A DNA stretch of 64,000 bases, from positions 124,001 to 188,000 of the forward strand of contig JAEPQD010000002.1 in NCBI GenBank assembly GCA_017642695.1, read 5' to 3'. The first letter of the stretch is position 1. Every line of letters starts with the position of its first letter. The notes beneath the pieces were generated by a model. That model did not search any database. It worked only from the letters and a program-made list of their open reading frames with translations, and was not told the origin of the DNA. This document shows, piece by piece, positions 23,458-34,136 of the stretch. A program made the translations under genes and the position numbers. This DNA comes from Parvibaculum sp. Lineage in GTDB: Bacteria > Pseudomonadota > Alphaproteobacteria > Parvibaculales > Parvibaculaceae.

Positions 23458-24909
23458 ATGCTTTTTCCGACGATCGAGTTCGGGATCTTCTTTCTGATCG
23501 TTTTTGCGGTCAGCTGGGCCGTGCGCGGTGCGCCGGAACTGCGCAAGTTCGTCCTGCTCGGCGCGAGCTATTTTTTCTATGGCTGGTGGGACTGGCGCTT
23601 TCTCGGACTTCTCTTCCTCTCGACACTGATAAACTATCTGGCGGGCCTCGCCATTGCGCACACGGAACGCGAAGGCCTGCGCAAGCTCATCGTCGGCATT
23701 GCCGTTACCGCCGGACTTTCAATCCTCGGTTTCTTCAAATATTACGGCTTCTTTCTCACATCGCTTGCAACGCTACTCGAAACCGCGGGGCTGGAGCGCG
23801 ACCTGCCCTTCATGCAGGTGATCCTGCCCGTCGGTATTTCCTTCTTTACCTTCCAGGGCATCTCCTACGTCGTCGATGTCTATCGCGGTCATGCGACGGC
23901 GGAGAAGTCGCTGCTCAACGTGATGCTCTACATCTCCTTTTTCCCGCAGCTCGTGGCGGGCCCCATCGTGCGTGCAGCGGATTTTCTGCCGCAGCTTCAC
24001 CGCGCGCCCGTTCTCACGCGTGCCCATATCGGCGTCGGTGTTGTGCTGATCCTCTCCGGCCTCGCGAAGAAGATGGTGATCGCGAATTATCTGGCGACCG
24101 AGCTGGTCGACCCCGTCTTCTTCGACCCGACGGCGGTGAGCGCGCTGGATCTTCTGATCGGTATCTACGGTTATGCCGTTCAGATCTATTGCGACTTTTC
24201 GGGCTATAGCGATATCGCGATCGGCGTCGCGGCGCTGCTTGGCTATCGCTTTCTCGAGAACTTCGACCAGCCTTATCGTGCTTCTAGCCTGCAGGATTTC
24301 TGGCGGCGCTGGCACATCTCGCTGTCGACATGGCTTCGCGACTATCTCTACGTTCCGCTTGGCGGTAACAGATACGGAGAAGCGAAGACCTATCGCAATC
24401 TCTTCCTCACGATGTTCCTCGGCGGCATATGGCACGGTGCCGCATGGACCTTCGTTTTCTGGGGTACGTTCCACGGCGCGATGCTTGCCGTCGAACGATA
24501 CGCACGGAAGAAGCTCGACGAGTTCGCACCATCGCATAGCGATCCCGGCGGTGTGATGACGGCGATCGGAAATGGTGCGCAACATGTTGTCGGCATCGTC
24601 TGGACGTTCCATCTTGTTTGTTTCGCATGGATATTCTTCCGCGCCGACAGTTTCTCGACGGCGGGGAGCTATCTTGTCGGGTTCGGCCGCTGGTCGGAGC
24701 CGAGCCAGTACGTCACACCGTTTGCCGTCGGTCTGATCCTTCTAGCCATGTTCTTCCAGTTTACGCCGCGCAATCTCGGACGGTGGCTTGCACAACTCAT
24801 ACAATGGTTGCCGTCGCCCGTGCTTGGGCTGCTGCTCGGCGGGGGCATCTGGTTGATCTGGACCATCGCGCCCGAAGGCGTTGCGCCGTTCATCTATTTC
24901 CAGTTCTGA
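23458..24909 (+). CDS. MBOAT family O-acyltransferase (AlgI-like)
   Basis: 483-residue polytopic membrane protein. It starts MLFPTIEFGIFFLIVFAVSW and has the AlgI signatures FFYGWWDWRF, LPVGISFFTFQGISYVVDVYRG, SFFPQLVAGPIVRA and GGIWHGAAWTFVFWG, in which His326 is the conserved catalytic histidine. AlgI-type proteins carry acetyl groups across the inner membrane for O-acetylation of exopolysaccharide. The two SGNH proteins upstream fit as periplasmic partners, and the small membrane protein follows 7 bp downstream. Confidence 0.92.
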   Translation: MLFPTIEFGIFFLIVFAVSWAVRGAPELRKFVLLGASYFFYGWWDWRFLGLLFLSTLINYLAGLAIAHTEREGLRKLIVGIAVTAGLSILGFFKYYGFFLTSLATLLETAGLERDLPFMQVILPVGISFFTFQGISYVVDVYRGHATAEKSLLNVMLYISFFPQLVAGPIVRAADFLPQLHRAPVLTRAHIGVGVVLILSGLAKKMVIANYLATELVDPVFFDPTAVSALDLLIGIYGYAVQIYCDFSGYSDIAIGVAALLGYRFLENFDQPYRASSLQDFWRRWHISLSTWLRDYLYVPLGGNRYGEAKTYRNLFLTMFLGGIWHGAAWTFVFWGTFHGAMLAVERYARKKLDEFAPSHSDPGGVMTAIGNGAQHVVGIVWTFHLVCFAWIFFRADSFSTAGSYLVGFGRWSEPSQYVTPFAVGLILLAMFFQFTPRNLGRWLAQLIQWLPSPVLGLLLGGGIWLIWTIAPEGVAPFIYFQF

Positions 24910-24916
24910 GGTACCG

Positions 24917-25318
24917 ATGCTCGATCTTTTGCACCACGAACGGGAAGGCGACGAATACGGAGAGGAGGTCGAATCTCTTCACGAGGCCGAGACGCGGCGT
25001 TCGGTCATGCGCATGTCCATTGCGCTCGTTGTCGCCTCAGTGCTGCTTCTCGCTTTCAACAGCCAGAGCCTCGTCACCTGGGTCAATGGTTTCGAGGTCG
25101 GTCCGGTGCAGGATGCGGTCGTCTCGCTCGCGGCTCGCTGGAACGGTGAGATGGAGGAGCAGGGGCTCGATGCTCCCGCGAAGACCGTTCGCGGCGAGGT
25201 CAACGAGGCGCGGAACATGGACTGGTCGGAAGTCCAGCGCTGGCTCGAGAACGAACAGGCCCGCTCGCGCGAAGGCGCGCGGCTTCTGCGCGGCATGCTG
25301 AGCGAAGAGCGCGGCTGA
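24917..25318 (+). CDS. Small single-pass membrane protein of the O-acetylation cluster
   Basis: 133 residues; the ATG follows GAGGTACCG, and the gene starts 7 bp after the MBOAT stop. An acidic N-terminus (1-25) precedes one transmembrane helix at about 34-52 (MSIALVVASVLLLAFN). The C-terminal 80 residues are charged and helical (WSEVQRWLENEQARSREGAR) and probably periplasmic. No family was recognised. By position it may tether or regulate the MBOAT/SGNH complex. Confidence 0.72.
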   Translation: MLDLLHHEREGDEYGEEVESLHEAETRRSVMRMSIALVVASVLLLAFNSQSLVTWVNGFEVGPVQDAVVSLAARWNGEMEEQGLDAPAKTVRGEVNEARNMDWSEVQRWLENEQARSREGARLLRGMLSEERG

Positions 25319-25321
25319 TCC

Positions 25322-25648
25322 TCAAAACAACGCCTGCGTCAGCCAGAGCGTACTCATGCCGATGGCGAGCGTTGCGAGCACGCTCTTTGTTGTCCATGCG
25401 ACGAGAGCGGCCAGGACACCGGCCGCGAGGCGTGGATTGTCGAGCCCGAAATAGAGCGCGCCCGGCTCCACACGCAGGATTGCGGGCAGGATGATGGCAC
25501 TCAGAACAGCTGCAGGAAGAAATCGCAGAGCCTTCGTTAAACCTGCCGGGATGACGAAACGCCCCGCCAGTTCGACGAAGGAAAGGCGAAGCAGGAAAGT
25601 GCCGAGCCCGAGCGCGAGAAGGGATAGCCAGATCGTTTCCTGGGACAT
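25322..25648 (-). CDS. azlD: AzlD-family branched-chain amino acid exporter subunit
   Basis: 108 residues with four hydrophobic helices, beginning [24 protein letters not shown]. The RFLPAAVLSAIILPAIL block is typical of AzlD. Its ATG overlaps the azlC stop (TAATG), so the two are translationally coupled. AzlC and AzlD together export branched-chain amino acids or analogues such as azaleucine. The stop lies 3 bp from that of the convergent small membrane protein gene. Confidence 0.88.
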   Translation of the reverse strand: MSQETIWLSLLALGLGTFLLRLSFVELAGRFVIPAGLTKALRFLPAAVLSAIILPAILRVEPGALYFGLDNPRLAAGVLAALVAWTTKSVLATLAIGMSTLWLTQALF

Positions 25649-26361
25649 TATTTCCTTTCCCTTGCGCTGGTGAACCGCTCGACGAGATAGCCAGCTGCGA
25701 TGCCGGTCAGCGCGGCGAGAAAGAGCCCCATGTTGAAGGGGAGGCTCCAACCGGCGACGGCGACGGTTCCGCCCGTCAGCGCAGCGGACGCATTGGCGCG
25801 GTCGCGGATGTTCGGTACGACGAGCGCGAGAAAGCTCAAGGGAATGAAAAAGTCGAGCGACCAGCTCGGCGGCACCCTGTTGCCGAGAAAATAACCCGCC
25901 GCTGTCGCCCCAACCCAGACGATCCACATTACGGAAGCGCCGCCCATGTAATAGGCGAACTTCGAAGAAAGCGTCATGCCCGGTTCCGAGGCGTAGCGCA
26001 TCGCGCTCAATGCATAGGCCTGATCCGTCATCAGATAGGCGGCGAGCCACCTCCGCCCGCGCGGCAGCGCTGCGAAATGCGGTGCGAGCGCGGCGCTGTA
26101 CATGGCGAAGCGCAGGTTGATGATGAGACCGGTGAAGATGACGACGAGGGCGGAGGCCACGTCGGCGATCAACTGGGTCGAGGCAAGTTGCGCCGCGCCC
26201 GCGAAGATCACGACCGACTGCCCGATCCCAGCAAGCGCGTCGAGGCCGGCATCCGAGGCGACAACGCCGGCGATCATGCCGAAAGGCACTGCGCCCGGCA
26301 GAAGCGGCAGCATGATGCGTATGCCATCGGAGAAGGCCCGTCTCGTTTCTATGTCGCTCAC
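25648..26361 (-). CDS. azlC: AzlC-family branched-chain amino acid exporter
   Basis: 237-residue inner-membrane protein. Family motifs are [20 protein letters not shown] near the N-terminus, [13 protein letters not shown] and the [13 protein letters not shown] segment. It pairs with AzlD as the large subunit of a branched-chain amino acid exporter. No Lrp/AsnC regulator gene, often found with azlCD, lies next to it. A strong terminator at 26413-26443 isolates it from gltD upstream. Confidence 0.9.
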   Translation of the reverse strand: MSDIETRRAFSDGIRIMLPLLPGAVPFGMIAGVVASDAGLDALAGIGQSVVIFAGAAQLASTQLIADVASALVVIFTGLIINLRFAMYSAALAPHFAALPRGRRWLAAYLMTDQAYALSAMRYASEPGMTLSSKFAYYMGGASVMWIVWVGATAAGYFLGNRVPPSWSLDFFIPLSFLALVVPNIRDRANASAALTGGTVAVAGWSLPFNMGLFLAALTGIAAGYLVERFTSARERK

Positions 26362-26412
26362 TCCGTTCTCCGTTTGCTGGAAATGAATACCCTGCTCCAG
26401 GCCGGCACGAAA

Positions 26413-26443
26413 AAGGCCCCCGCAATCTTCTCACGGGGGCCTT
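26413..26443 (-). terminator. Rho-independent terminator of gltBD
   Basis: AAGGCCCCCG and CGGGGGCCTT form a 10-bp stem with an 11-base loop, 21 bases after the gltD stop, followed on the minus strand by TTTTTCG. This is the clearest intrinsic terminator in the window. Confidence 0.88.
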
Positions 26444-26464
26444 GCTTCGACTTTTGGCGCTCTG

Positions 26465-27883
26465 TCAGCGCGGAAGTCTCGTTTCCCCCATCAGGAACAG
26501 GTCCACCTCGCGGGCAGCCTGGCGGCCCTCGCGAATGGCCCATACGACGAGCGACTGGCCACGGCGCATGTCACCGGCCGCGAACACGTTTCCCAGGTTC
26601 GACTTGTAGGTTGCCGTGTCAGCCGCGACGTTGCCGCGCTGGTCGAGCTGAACACCAAGTTCCTTCAGCATGCCTTCGTGCACCGGATGAACGAAGCCCA
26701 TGGCCAGCAGAACGAGATCGGCCTTGATCTCGAATTCCGAGCCTTCGATGGGCTGCATCTTTTCGTCGACCTTCACGCATTCGATGGCGGTGACATGCCC
26801 GTCCTTGCCGAGAATGCGCCGCGTCATCACGGCGAAGTCGCGCGTTGCGCCTTCTGCCTGGCTCGAGGAGGTGCGCATCTTCAACGGCCAGTCCGGCCAG
26901 GTGAGGAGCTTGTTTTCCTTCTCGGGCGGGGCAGGCATGATTTCGAGCTGCGTCACCGAGACAGCACCCTGCCGGAACGAGGTACCGATGCAGTCCGAAC
27001 CTGTGTCGCCGCCGCCGATGACGACGACATGCTTGCCGTTCGCGAGGATCGGTTCGACCTGGCCGATAGGTTCGTCAGAGACGCGGCGGTTCTGCTGCGG
27101 CAGGAACTCCATCGCGAAGTGAACGCCGGAGAGGTCGCGGCCTTCGACGGGAAGGTCGCGCGGCTTCTCCGAGCCGCCGGTCAGTATCACGGCGTCGAAC
27201 TCGTCCGTCAGTTCCTTCGCATCCTTGTTCACGCCGATATGGACGCCGTAGTGGAAGGTCACACCTTCCGCTTCCATCTGCTCGATGCGGCGGTCGATAA
27301 GGTGCTTTTCCATCTTGAAGTCCGGAATGCCGTAGCGAAGCAGGCCGCCCGCCTTCTGGAACTTCTCGAACAGGTGAACGTCGTGACCGCGCCGCGCCAA
27401 CTGCTGTGCGGCGGCAAGACCGGCGGGACCGCCGCCGACGATGGCGACCTTCTTGCCGGTCTTTTTCTTCGGTACCTGCGGCGTGATCCAGCCTTCCTTC
27501 CAGCCGCGATCCACGATCGTGCATTCGATCGTCTTGATGGTGACAGGCTGGTCGGTCAGGTTCAGCGTGCAGCTCGCTTCGCAGGGTGCGGGGCAAATGC
27601 GGCCCGTGAATTCCGGGAAGTTGTTCGTCGAATGGAGGTTGCGGCAGGCTTCCTCCCAGTCTGAATGATAGACGAGGTCGTTCCAGTCCGGGATCTGGTT
27701 GTTCACCGGACAGCCATTGTGACAGTAAGGAATGCCGCAATCCATGCAGCGCGCAGCCTGATCCTTCACCGCTTCTTCTGCGAGCGGGATCACGAATTCC
27801 TTGTAGTTGCGAATCCGGTCGGCGGCCGGGAGGTACTTTCGATCCTGCCGGTCGATTTCCAGGAAGCCTGTAATCTTGCCCAA
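26465..27883 (-). CDS. gltD: Glutamate synthase [NADPH] small (beta) subunit
   Basis: 472 residues. The N-terminal Fe-S region has the [20 protein letters not shown] and CPAPCEASC cysteine clusters. An FAD-binding [10 protein letters not shown] follows near residue 150 and an NADPH-binding GGGDTGSDC near 290. The subunit takes electrons from NADPH and passes them to GltB for conversion of glutamine and 2-oxoglutarate into two glutamates. It starts 3 bp after the gltB stop, so the two form one operon. Full length, with no anomalies. Confidence 0.96.
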   Translation of the reverse strand: MGKITGFLEIDRQDRKYLPAADRIRNYKEFVIPLAEEAVKDQAARCMDCGIPYCHNGCPVNNQIPDWNDLVYHSDWEEACRNLHSTNNFPEFTGRICPAPCEASCTLNLTDQPVTIKTIECTIVDRGWKEGWITPQVPKKKTGKKVAIVGGGPAGLAAAQQLARRGHDVHLFEKFQKAGGLLRYGIPDFKMEKHLIDRRIEQMEAEGVTFHYGVHIGVNKDAKELTDEFDAVILTGGSEKPRDLPVEGRDLSGVHFAMEFLPQQNRRVSDEPIGQVEPILANGKHVVVIGGGDTGSDCIGTSFRQGAVSVTQLEIMPAPPEKENKLLTWPDWPLKMRTSSSQAEGATRDFAVMTRRILGKDGHVTAIECVKVDEKMQPIEGSEFEIKADLVLLAMGFVHPVHEGMLKELGVQLDQRGNVAADTATYKSNLGNVFAAGDMRRGQSLVVWAIREGRQAAREVDLFLMGETRLPR

Positions 27884-27886
27884 CGC

Positions 27887-30800
27887 CTACTCTCCTGCTG
27901 CGGCCATAGCTTGCGCAGATTCTTCCTGCGCCCGCTGCATTTCCCGAAGGGCGCGGCGGTATTCCACCGGCATAACCTTGCGGAACTTGGGCAGCATGGC
28001 CTCCCAATTGTCCAGAATGCTCCGCGCACGAGCCGAATTGGTGTAGTGCGCGTGATTTTCGATGAGCTGATGCAGCCGTTCGGCATCGAAACGCGTCATG
28101 TCGCTCATGACGTCGACACGGCCGTGGCTTTCGAGGTCGCCCGTCTGGTGACGGTGACGCTCCATCAGGTCGTGCTCTTCCTTCACCGGCTCGAGGTCGA
28201 CCATGGCGAGGTTGCAGCGCTGTTCGAACATGCCGTCCTCGTCCAGTACATAGGCGATGCCGCCCGACATGCCGGCCGCAAAATTGCGACCCGTCTCGCC
28301 GAGAACAACGACGACACCTCCCGTCATGTACTCGCAGCCATGATCGCCTGTTCCTTCGACGACGGCGATGGCGCCGGAGTTGCGGACGGCGAAACGTTCG
28401 CCTGCGACACCGCGGAAGTAGCATTCACCGCTGATCGCGCCATAAAGCACCGTGTTGCCGACGATGATCGACCGCTCTGGTACAATGCCGCATTCCTTTG
28501 GCGGATAGACGATGAGACGGCCGCCGGAAAGGCCCTTGCCGACATAGTCGTTCGCTTCGCCTTCGAGCTCGAGCGTCACGCCGGCCGCGACCCAGGCACC
28601 GAAGCTCTGCCCGGCCGTGCCGGTGAGCTTCACATGGATCGTGTCGTCGTTGAGCCCCGCATGGCCGTAACGCTTCGCGATCTCACCCGAGAGCATGGCG
28701 CCTGTCGTGCGGTCCGTGTTGCGGATCGGAAGTTCGATCTGCACGGGCTTCCTGTGTTCGATGGCGTCCTGCGCCTTCTCGATCAAGATGCGGTCCATGA
28801 TGTCGTGGATCTTGTGATCCTGGGCTTCACAGTGATGGATTGCCACATGCGCCGGTGCCACGGGCTTGTGGAAGAGCTTCGAGAAGTCGAGGCCCTTCGC
28901 CTTCCAGTGTTCCACGACCTTGCGCTTGTCGAGCATCTGCATCTGCCCGATCATTTCGTCCATCTTGCGATACCCCATCGCGGCCATCAGCTCGCGTACT
29001 TCCTCGGCTACGAAGAAGAAGTAGTTGATGACGTGTTCGGGCGTTCCGACGAAGCGCTTGCGAAGTTCGGGGTCCTGCGTGGCGACGCCGACGGGGCAGG
29101 TGTTCAGGTGACACTTGCGCATCATGATGCAGCCGGCCGCGATCAGCGGCGCGGTCGCAAAACCGAATTCATCCGCGCCGAGCAGCGCGCCTATAACGAC
29201 GTCGCGGCCCGTGCGCAACCCGCCATCGACCTGCACAGCAATGCGGCCACGCAAATGGTTCATGACAAGCGTCTGGTGCGTCTCGGCGAGGCCGATTTCC
29301 CATGGGGACCCCGCATGCTTGATCGAGGTCAGCGGCGAGGCGCCAGTGCCACCCTCATAACCGGAAATCGTCACATGGTCCGCGCGTGCCTTTGAGACAC
29401 CCGCGGCGACCGTACCGACACCCACTTCCGAGACCAGCTTGACGGAGACGAGCGCGTCCCTGTTCGTGTTCTTCAGGTCGAAAATGAGCTGCGCCAGGTC
29501 CTCGATCGAATAGATGTCGTGGTGCGGGGGCGGAGAGATAAGGCCCACGCCCGGTGTCGAGTGACGCACCTTGGCAATCACCGCGTCCACCTTGTGGCCG
29601 GGTAGCTGGCCGCCTTCGCCGGGCTTCGCGCCCTGCGCCATCTTGATCTGTATCATGTCGGAGTTGACGAGATACTCGGTCGTCACGCCGAAACGGCCCG
29701 ATGCCACCTGCTTGATGGACGAACGCATGCTGTCGCCGTTCGGCAGCGGCTTGAAGCGATCGACTTCCTCTCCGCCTTCGCCCGTGTTCGAGCGGCCGCC
29801 GATGCGGTTCATGGCAAGCGCAAGCGTCGTATGAGCCTCGCGGCTGATCGAGCCGAAGGACATGGCGCCGGTTGCGAAACGCTTCACGATGTCGACGGCA
29901 GGTTCGACCTCGTCGATGGAGATCGGCTCGCGCCCATCCTCCTCGGCCGTCTTGATGTCGAACAGGCCGCGGATCGTGAGCAGGCGTTCGTTCTGCTCGT
30001 TGATCTGGCGCGCAAAGGCCCGGTACTTGTCTTCGCTGTTGCCGCGCACTGCATGCTGCAGGTCGCGCACGCTGTCGGACGTCCATGCATGGTCTTCACC
30101 GCGAATGCGCAGCGCGTATTCGCCACCCACGTCGAGGGCGTTTCTCAGCACCGGTGCGTCGGAATAGGCGAGGTTGTGACGCTCGAAGGTCTCGCGCGCG
30201 ATCTCGGCGATACCGACACCCTCGATCATCGAGACCGTGCCCGTGAAATAGCGGTCGCAGAAGCTCGTGGCCAGGCCGACGGCGTCGAAAATCTGGGCAC
30301 CGCAATAGGACTGGTAGGTCGAAATGCCCATCTTGGACATGACCTTCAGAATACCCTTGTCGATTGCCTTGATGTAGCGCTTCTCGGCTTCCTTCCGGGT
30401 CAGCCCCTCGTCCAGATGCGGAAGCAGCTCGCTAAGCGTCTCGAAGGCGAGATAGGGGTTGATCGCCTCGGCACCATAGCCTGCGAGACAGCAGAAATGA
30501 TGCACTTCGCGCGCCTCGCCGGTTTCGACGACGATGCCGACCTTGGTGCGCAGACCCTTGCGGATCAGGTGGTGATGCACCGACGAGGTCGCGAGCAGCG
30601 CCGGAATGGCGATGCGTTCGGCCGAGATGAGCCGGTCCGAAAGGATCACGATGTTGAAGCCCTGGTCGACGGCTTCCTCCGCGCGCTCGCAGAGTCGCTC
30701 CACCATTTCCGCCATCGCCGCTTCGCCGCGGTCCACGGCGAAGGTGATGTCGAGCGTCTGCGTGCGGAAGTGGTTGTCCGCCACCTCGCCGATCATGCGG

Positions 30801-32584
30801 ATCTTTTCCAGGTCCTCGTTGGTCAGGATCGGCTGGCGCACTTCGAGGCGCTTGACCGACGACATGCCTTCGAGATCGAGCAGGTTCGGCCGCGGGCCGA
30901 TGAAGGAGACCAGTGACATCACGAGTTCCTCGCGGATCGGGTCGATCGGCGGGTTCGTGACCTGTGCGAAGTTCTGCTTGAAATAGGTGTAGAGCAGCTT
31001 CGACTTCGAGGAGAGCGCGGAGATGGGCGTGTCCGTGCCCATCGAACCGATCGCCTCCTGACCGTCCATCGCCATCGGCGACATCAGGAACTTGATGTCT
31101 TCCTGCGTGTAGCCGAAGGCCTGCTGCGTATCGAGCAGCGAGCCATAGCCGGGCGTCGTGACCGAGCCGCGCGGCGAGGGCATTTCCTCCAGCTGGATCT
31201 GCGTTGCGTCGAGCCACGACTGATACGGATGCAGCTTGGCGAGCTCGGCCTTGACCTCGGCGTCGGAGACGATCCGGCCTTCCTCGAGGTCGATGAGAAG
31301 CATCTTGCCGGGCTGCAGCCGCCACTTTTCGACGATCTTGTCTTCCGGCGCGGGCAGCACACCCATTTCGGACGCCATCATCACGTCGCCATCTTCGGTG
31401 ACGTAGTAACGTGCGGGACGCAGGCCGTTGCGGTCGAGCGTGGCGCCGATCTGGCGGCCGTCGGTAAAGGCAACTGCGGCGGGGCCGTCCCACGGCTCCA
31501 TCAGCGCGGCGTGATACTCATAGAAAGCGCGGCGCTCGTCGTCCATCAACGGGTTGCCGGACCAGGCTTCCGGAATAAGCATCATCATCGCATGGGTCAG
31601 CGAGTAGCCGCCCATGACGAGAAGTTCGAGCGCGTTGTCGAAGCAGGCCGTGTCCGATTGTTCGTGAACGGCGATCGGCCAGATCTTCTTCACGTCGTCG
31701 CCGAGTAGTTCCGACTCCATCGTCGCATAGCGGGCGGCGAGCCAGTTCACGTTGCCGCGCTTCGTGTTGATCTCGCCGTTGTGACAGATCATCCGGAAGG
31801 GGTGTGCCAGCGACCAGGTCGGGAAAGTATTGGTCGAGAAGCGCTGATGCACGAGGGCGAGAGCCGTCGTCATCTCTGGGTCCGTCAGGTCCTTGTAATA
31901 CTGGCCGACTTGCGCCGCGAGCAGCATGCCCTTGTAGACGATGGTGCGCGAGGAGAAGGACGGTATATAGAGTTCTTCCGGCACATGGCCTTCTTCCGCC
32001 AGAAGCGTGTTGAAGACACGCTTGCGGATCACGAAGAGCTTGCGCTCGAACACGTCCTGATCGGCGCAGTCGGCCGAGCGCGCGACAAAAACCTGCATGT
32101 GATGCGGTTCCGTCGGCTTTACGCTTTCGCCGAGGTCGCTGTTGTCGACGGGTACGTCGCGCCAACCGAGAAGGGTCTGGCCTTCCTCGGCGACGATCTT
32201 GTTCACCAGTTCGACAATCTTCGCGCGCGCGGCGTCCGCCTTCGGCATGAAAAGCATGCCGACGCCGTAATGGCCTTCGGCGGGAAGCTCGATGTCGAGC
32301 TTCGCCGCTTCCTTGCGGAAGAATCCGTCAGGCATCTGGATGAGGATGCCCGCGCCGTCGCCGGCCTTCGGGTCCGCACCAACGGCGCCGCGATGCTCGA
32401 GGTTTTCGAGAATCTTCAGGCCGTCCTGAATCATCTTGTGGGATTTTCGGTTGTGGATGTTCGCAATGAAGCCGATACCGCAGGCATCGTGCTCGTTACG
32501 GGGATCATAGAGGCCCTGCGCGTCGGGAAGTCCCGCCACGTGCCAGGCCGCCTTCCGGCCGTATTCGTCCCGCTTTTGCGTCAT
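27887..32584 (-). CDS. gltB: Glutamate synthase [NADPH] large (alpha) subunit
   Basis: About 1565 residues from the ATG at 32584, which is preceded by GGGAAGG. The N-terminal Ntn amidotransferase begins at Cys35 in [10 protein letters not shown] after a 34-residue propeptide that should be removed. The FMN-binding synthase domain contains [16 protein letters not shown] and the [12 protein letters not shown] block; the 3Fe-4S cluster cysteines lie in [20 protein letters not shown]. The C-terminal GXGXG beta-helix includes [21 protein letters not shown]. It produces glutamate from glutamine and 2-oxoglutarate. An open frame extends upstream to 32749 but lacks start support. Confidence 0.96.
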   Translation of the reverse strand: MTQKRDEYGRKAAWHVAGLPDAQGLYDPRNEHDACGIGFIANIHNRKSHKMIQDGLKILENLEHRGAVGADPKAGDGAGILIQMPDGFFRKEAAKLDIELPAEGHYGVGMLFMPKADAARAKIVELVNKIVAEEGQTLLGWRDVPVDNSDLGESVKPTEPHHMQVFVARSADCADQDVFERKLFVIRKRVFNTLLAEEGHVPEELYIPSFSSRTIVYKGMLLAAQVGQYYKDLTDPEMTTALALVHQRFSTNTFPTWSLAHPFRMICHNGEINTKRGNVNWLAARYATMESELLGDDVKKIWPIAVHEQSDTACFDNALELLVMGGYSLTHAMMMLIPEAWSGNPLMDDERRAFYEYHAALMEPWDGPAAVAFTDGRQIGATLDRNGLRPARYYVTEDGDVMMASEMGVLPAPEDKIVEKWRLQPGKMLLIDLEEGRIVSDAEVKAELAKLHPYQSWLDATQIQLEEMPSPRGSVTTPGYGSLLDTQQAFGYTQEDIKFLMSPMAMDGQEAIGSMGTDTPISALSSKSKLLYTYFKQNFAQVTNPPIDPIREELVMSLVSFIGPRPNLLDLEGMSSVKRLEVRQPILTNEDLEKIRMIGEVADNHFRTQTLDITFAVDRGEAAMAEMVERLCERAEEAVDQGFNIVILSDRLISAERIAIPALLATSSVHHHLIRKGLRTKVGIVVETGEAREVHHFCCLAGYGAEAINPYLAFETLSELLPHLDEGLTRKEAEKRYIKAIDKGILKVMSKMGISTYQSYCGAQIFDAVGLATSFCDRYFTGTVSMIEGVGIAEIARETFERHNLAYSDAPVLRNALDVGGEYALRIRGEDHAWTSDSVRDLQHAVRGNSEDKYRAFARQINEQNERLLTIRGLFDIKTAEEDGREPISIDEVEPAVDIVKRFATGAMSFGSISREAHTTLALAMNRIGGRSNTGEGGEEVDRFKPLPNGDSMRSSIKQVASGRFGVTTEYLVNSDMIQIKMAQGAKPGEGGQLPGHKVDAVIAKVRHSTPGVGLISPPPHHDIYSIEDLAQLIFDLKNTNRDALVSVKLVSEVGVGTVAAGVSKARADHVTISGYEGGTGASPLTSIKHAGSPWEIGLAETHQTLVMNHLRGRIAVQVDGGLRTGRDVVIGALLGADEFGFATAPLIAAGCIMMRKCHLNTCPVGVATQDPELRKRFVGTPEHVINYFFFVAEEVRELMAAMGYRKMDEMIGQMQMLDKRKVVEHWKAKGLDFSKLFHKPVAPAHVAIHHCEAQDHKIHDIMDRILIEKAQDAIEHRKPVQIELPIRNTDRTTGAMLSGEIAKRYGHAGLNDDTIHVKLTGTAGQSFGAWVAAGVTLELEGEANDYVGKGLSGGRLIVYPPKECGIVPERSIIVGNTVLYGAISGECYFRGVAGERFAVRNSGAIAVVEGTGDHGCEYMTGGVVVVLGETGRNFAAGMSGGIAYVLDEDGMFEQRCNLAMVDLEPVKEEHDLMERHRHQTGDLESHGRVDVMSDMTRFDAERLHQLIENHAHYTNSARARSILDNWEAMLPKFRKVMPVEYRRALREMQRAQEESAQAMAAAGE

Positions 32585-33203
32585 AGCCTTCCCATCCTTC
32601 ACCCTGACCCGCGCCGCCGTTTCTCCAAGGTCAGATGCGCGCGCCGCCTCTTGTCTTCTCACCCCGACAACCCGCGCGCCGCCCCTCCCCCTGAGCCGTT
32701 CCGGCTGGAGCCCCGATTCCTCGGGGCGGGGGACGCTAGCGGACCGCACGCGTTATCGCAAAAGTCCCGTCCGGAAAATCCGGCGAGACTACTCACCGCT
32801 GGACCGTTTTCGCGATCCGCTTCCCGGCACGCCCGGGCGCCGCACCGTCAATCCGGCCTTCGGCGCTCTTGCATACCCTTGCAGTGCCGCCATCTCCGAC
32901 GGAGCTTTCTGCTGGGTGCCCCTATTGCCCGGAGCACAGGCTTACAGGCAGGCCGGACCGCCTCTTTCCGGCCGACCTTCTATACCGGAAAAGCGATGCT
33001 TTCCCAGCACGTGGATCATGCCAAACCCGGTCACGTGAATCAAGCAAATAAGACAGGAATACTGACCTATAGTTTCGAACTGCTCGCAATTTGTATTATG
33101 GGTAATATTTGGGCGGTTTCCCTGCTGCCGCGCCTCTGCCATCCTGTCGGAAAATCCGGAATCCGCCGGTTTGCGCGGCCGGGATAACGAATGGGAGGCT
33201 TTC
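32585..33203. other. 619-bp divergent intergenic region between gltB and the VOC gene
   Basis: No convincing gene is seen here; the open frames read through from within gltB in the wrong phase. It must contain the promoters of gltB (minus) and the VOC gene (plus). The part near gltB is G+C-rich and holds two adjacent hairpins (32694-32727). The part near 33040-33115 is markedly A+T-rich. Two CACGTG hexamers occur at 33009 and 33033. I could not place a confident -35/-10 pair. Confidence 0.6.
32694..32727 (-). promoter_or_regulatory. Tandem hairpins in the gltB leader region
   Basis: AGCCG-TTC-CGGCT (32694-32706) is followed after 3 bases by GCCCCGA-TTCC-TCGGGGC (32710-32727). Both stems are perfect, with tight loops. 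They lie 110-143 bases upstream of the gltB start, so they may form a structured 5' leader if transcription begins further upstream. Confidence 0.35.
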
Positions 33204-34070
33204 ATGCTCAGCAGGATCGATCGGATTCAGCTTGCGGTGCCTGATGCGGGCGCCGCATCGCGGGGCTGGATCGATCTGCTCGGCGCCAAACCAGCCGGTG
33301 AAGACCGCATCGTCGGGCTCGCCGCCCGGCGTCACCGGCTCCGTGTCGGTACGGGCTGGGTTGAACTGCTGGTACCGGACGGAAACGGACCGGTCGCCGA
33401 GGCCGTTGCGGCGCGGGGTGCGCATCTCTATGCGGCGGGGGCGGCAACGCCCGATCTGGCCGCGCTCGCGACACATCTCAAGGGCAGGGGTGTTTTGCCG
33501 CTCGATGAAGGCGGTCAGCTTCATCTCGACATGGGCGACACCGGCATCGAGGGGCTTCGCGTCGTGGTCAGCGAGGACGAGGCGCTTCCCGCCGCCGGTG
33601 ACATTGACTTCTTCTACGAGGCGACGCTCCTCTCGGATGATACGAAGGGCGTTACGCGCGCGCTCAACGCGCTGTTCGGTCTCGACGAACGCAACTACAC
33701 CGAGATCGTCTCCGACGTCTTCGGTTATCGCGGCACACTGACGCTCTTCGAAAAGGATCAGCTTCATCGCCTCGAAGTGATAGAGCCGACAACACCGGGC
33801 ACCACCATGGACCGTTACTTCCGGAAGTTCGGCCAGAGCCTCTATATGGCGTTTGCGGAAACGTCGGATATCAATCTCATCCAGGAGCGGGCGGAGGCCG
33901 CGGGCGCGGGCTTCACCGTGGACCGGCCGCAAGACCGCCCGGCCCATCTTCCCTCCGACCAGCTCTGGCTCCATCCGAAATCGCTCGGTGGCATGATGCT
34001 CGGCCTTTCGCGACCCAGCATGGCCTGGGCATGGTCCGGTAATCCGGACCGCGTCGAGGCGGTGGCATAG
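33204..34070 (+). CDS. VOC superfamily (glyoxalase/dioxygenase-fold) protein, two-module
   Basis: 288 residues; the ATG is preceded by GGGAGG at 6 bases. The N-terminal module starts LSRIDRIQLAVPDAGAASRGWIDLLGA, the usual VOC beta-alpha-beta opening, and a second module begins near residue 130 (DIDFFYEATLLSDD). Family members include glyoxalases, extradiol dioxygenases and 4-hydroxyphenylpyruvate dioxygenase relatives. Metal ligands cannot be assigned with confidence because the first module lacks the typical first His. No operon partner is clear; the threonine aldolase-like gene follows 66 bp later. Confidence 0.72.
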   Translation: MLSRIDRIQLAVPDAGAASRGWIDLLGAKPAGEDRIVGLAARRHRLRVGTGWVELLVPDGNGPVAEAVAARGAHLYAAGAATPDLAALATHLKGRGVLPLDEGGQLHLDMGDTGIEGLRVVVSEDEALPAAGDIDFFYEATLLSDDTKGVTRALNALFGLDERNYTEIVSDVFGYRGTLTLFEKDQLHRLEVIEPTTPGTTMDRYFRKFGQSLYMAFAETSDINLIQERAEAAGAGFTVDRPQDRPAHLPSDQLWLHPKSLGGMMLGLSRPSMAWAWSGNPDRVEAVA

Positions 34071-34136
34071 GGAGGCGGCGCTTCTCTCCTTTCCGGTGCT
34101 TCTGTACGATCCGCGCTTTCAAGGCGGGAGTCGGAG

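Noticed and set aside
33009..33038. Two CACGTG palindromes upstream of the VOC gene
   Set aside because: Six-base palindromes are common by chance in this composition and no promoter is visible around them.
27665..33187. Long plus-strand frames opposite gltB and gltD
   Set aside because: gltB and gltD are full length and conserved; these frames lack domains and ribosome-binding sites.
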